This document shows positions 5,635 to 6,825 of a DNA stretch of 6,825 nucleotides, piece after piece. The position numbers and the translations under genes were made by a program. Source of the stretch: Chloroflexota bacterium (GTDB lineage: Bacteria > Chloroflexota > Dehalococcoidia > Dehalococcoidales > UBA2162); assembly GCA_016193545.1 (NCBI GenBank), contig JACPSA010000060.1, positions 1 to 6,825 of the forward strand, written 5' to 3'. How positions within the stretch are numbered: the stretch's first letter is position 1; every line of letters begins with the position of its first letter. Under the pieces are notes generated by a model. That model did not search any database and was not told where the DNA came from. It saw only the letters and a list, made by a program, of their open reading frames with translations.

Positions 5635-6297
5635 CTAGTTGTCTTTTTTGAACCGGTAACCGATATTCCTCACCGTCTCGATGAAGGCGTGGTTCGAGTC
5701 TTCTATCTTACTCCTCAGTCTCCTGATGTGGACATCTACCGTCCTGTCTCCGCCGAAGTAATCATAGTCCCAGACTCTGGTGAGTAAAGCCTCGCGGCTA
5801 AAGACACGGCCTCTATTTTGGGCCAGAAACTTGAGCAACTCATACTCTCTAAAGGTCAGCATTACCGGTCTATTGCCCACAGACACTTCATATCTGGCCA
5901 GGTCAATGGTCAGGTCACCACATTTGATTAGTTCATCGTTGTCATTATCGGCGGTGATATTAAGCAATCTTTTTATCCGGCATAACAATTCGGTAATATC
6001 ATAGGGCTCAACCAGAAAATCATCGATATCTTGATGGCCGTTAACACTGTTGAGCATTGCCCTAGTCACCAGAGCGATAATTGGCAGGTCTCTCTTCTGT
6101 TTTATTTTCTGACATAGTTCCCGTATCCTGGTAGCACTAGTTGTCAGCAATACTAAATCCGGGTCCCGTCCGGTGATTTGCTCGATTGCTTCATTCTCAT
6201 CAGTGATGACCGGGCATGAATATCCATTTCGGACCAGCCGGGAACATAGTTCGGTGACAGAGGCGTTTTTCTCAGATATAATCAGTAAGTTGAACAA
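5635..6297 (-). CDS. OmpR-family regulator with degenerate receiver (GlnR-like candidate)
   Basis: A 220-residue transcription factor with an N-terminal receiver-like domain (about 1-112) and a C-terminal OmpR/PhoB winged helix (about 124-217). The DNA-binding half is canonical: TFREYELLKFL (148-158), NRGRVFSREALL (161-172), recognition helix DRTVDVHIRRLRSKIE (184-199) and the GYRF wing end (213-216). The receiver has lost its phosphorylation chemistry. The acidic pair is Ser8/Glu9, the phospho-acceptor Asp is Thr52, the switch Thr is Val77, and the conserved Lys is Glu97 (VEPYD). No histidine kinase is nearby. It probably works without phosphorylation, like actinobacterial GlnR. Position between a glutamate-synthase gene and glnA suggests nitrogen control. 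The start is TTG (6297-6295) with AAGGA seven bases upstream; an in-frame TGA (6315-6313), the stop of the previous gene, excludes a longer product. Confidence 0.9.
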   Translation of the reverse strand: MFNLLIISEKNASVTELCSRLVRNGYSCPVITDENEAIEQITGRDPDLVLLTTSATRIRELCQKIKQKRDLPIIALVTRAMLNSVNGHQDIDDFLVEPYDITELLCRIKRLLNITADNDNDELIKCGDLTIDLARYEVSVGNRPVMLTFREYELLKFLAQNRGRVFSREALLTRVWDYDYFGGDRTVDVHIRRLRSKIEDSNHAFIETVRNIGYRFKKDN

Positions 6298-6312
6298 GGT
6301 CAGTTCCTTGGC

Positions 6313-6825
6313 TCAGTAGGTGTAGAGCCTGCCGTAAGGTCGCAGATAGAGAGGGAAGAGCTTGGTAAACTTGTGTTTCAGTATCTCTTTAGCGTCGTAG
6401 TTAAAATGAGCGGCAAACTCACCTACGAATTTCTCCAGAGTTGCGTAATCGGCGGCATCAAGCTCAGCAGTACCGACCTCCTTACCTAATTGAAAATCGT
6501 TAACCTTTCCGCTCAGGTAGAGGACGCCCCCGTGCATGCCGGTACCGATGAAATTGGCTTTATGATGTTCTCCTTCGCTCAGGGTCAGTCCCAGTAGAAT
6601 CAGGACGCCACCGGCCATATACTCGCCGAGGAAGTCCTGGGCAGTGCCGCCGATAACTATTATCGGTTTTTTATCTCCGTACTCTTTCATATGGATACCG
6701 GCCCGATAGCCGACATCCTCTTTGACAAAAATTTTGCCGCCCCGGGCTGACAGGCCGATAACGTCTCCGGCGTGGCCATGAATGATTATTTCGCCGTTGT
6801 TCATGGTATTGCCGTAGCCGTCCTG
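6313..6825 (-). CDS. Stand-alone GXGXG-domain glutamate synthase protein (5' end outside window)
   Basis: The reading frame is open to the right edge of the window. Seven more codons (QDGYGNT) precede the internal ATG at 6804 and continue the domain, so that ATG is not the true start. The repeating glycine-rich turns (HGHAGDVIG, ARGGKIFV, GGTAQDFLGEYMAGG, GTGMHGGVLYLSG) are those of the GXGXG beta-helix, the C-terminal domain of the glutamate synthase large subunit (also found in the FwdC subunit of formylmethanofuran dehydrogenase). The protein ends soon after with a helical tail and PLYLRPYGRLYTY, as in split archaeal-type glutamate synthases, where amidotransferase, FMN and GXGXG domains are separate genes. 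The neighbouring regulator and glnA support glutamate synthase over FwdC. The stop lies 15 bases before the regulator start, indicating one operon. The partner genes would lie beyond the right edge. Confidence 0.85.
   Translation of the reverse strand, partial: QDGYGNTMNNGEIIIHGHAGDVIGLSARGGKIFVKEDVGYRAGIHMKEYGDKKPIIVIGGTAQDFLGEYMAGGVLILLGLTLSEGEHHKANFIGTGMHGGVLYLSGKVNDFQLGKEVGTAELDAADYATLEKFVGEFAAHFNYDAKEILKHKFTKLFPLYLRPYGRLYTY

Noticed and set aside
6295..6315. Read-through or fusion of the GXGXG protein with the regulator, since both are in the same frame across TGA
   Set aside because: The regulator has its own TTG with AAGGA at good spacing, and both proteins end and begin where their families do.

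Overview
This window looks like a piece of a chromosome from an anaerobic Chloroflexota bacterium, most plausibly Dehalococcoidia-like. That placement is an inference from four things: an HspR-type repressor next to a DnaJ with a reduced zinc finger, a stand-alone GXGXG glutamate-synthase protein, an alpha-type glutamine synthetase, and an OmpR-family regulator with a dead receiver. No rRNA or other direct taxonomic marker is present. All eight genes lie on the minus strand, so transcription runs from high to low coordinates. Coding density is high and no gene-free stretch exceeds about 170 bases.

Right part (6825 down to about 4095), nitrogen assimilation. The order of transcription is the C-terminal part of a split-type glutamate synthase GXGXG protein (open at the window edge), an OmpR-family transcription factor whose receiver has lost its phosphorylation residues, and glnA. 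The 137-base gap before glnA holds three elements. The first is a direct-repeat array resembling the actinobacterial GlnR box. The second is a -10-like hexamer with no good -35. The third is a leader in which one TTACCTC element can pair either with an upstream or a downstream GAGGTAA copy, the downstream one being the glnA ribosome binding site. A stem-loop terminator follows glnA.

Left part (4039 down to 1), heat-shock operon. A good sigma-70-type promoter (TTGTCA, 17 bases, TACAAT) sits beside two inverted repeats and drives dnaJ, hspR, a small SAM-dependent methyltransferase, a VTT/YqaA-like membrane protein, an uncharacterised alpha/beta-hydrolase-like protein, and clpB (cut by the window edge). 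Junctions are tight: 10, 60, 13, 3 and -4 bases. The three middle genes are therefore probably under the same HspR control as the chaperones, and the hydrolase is translationally coupled to clpB. A methyltransferase, a membrane protein and a hydrolase embedded in a protein-disaggregation operon form the least explained part of the window.

How it fits together: the right-hand genes would make and regulate glutamine and glutamate. The left-hand operon would combine DnaJ/ClpB protein rescue with a possible membrane or lipid response to the same stress.
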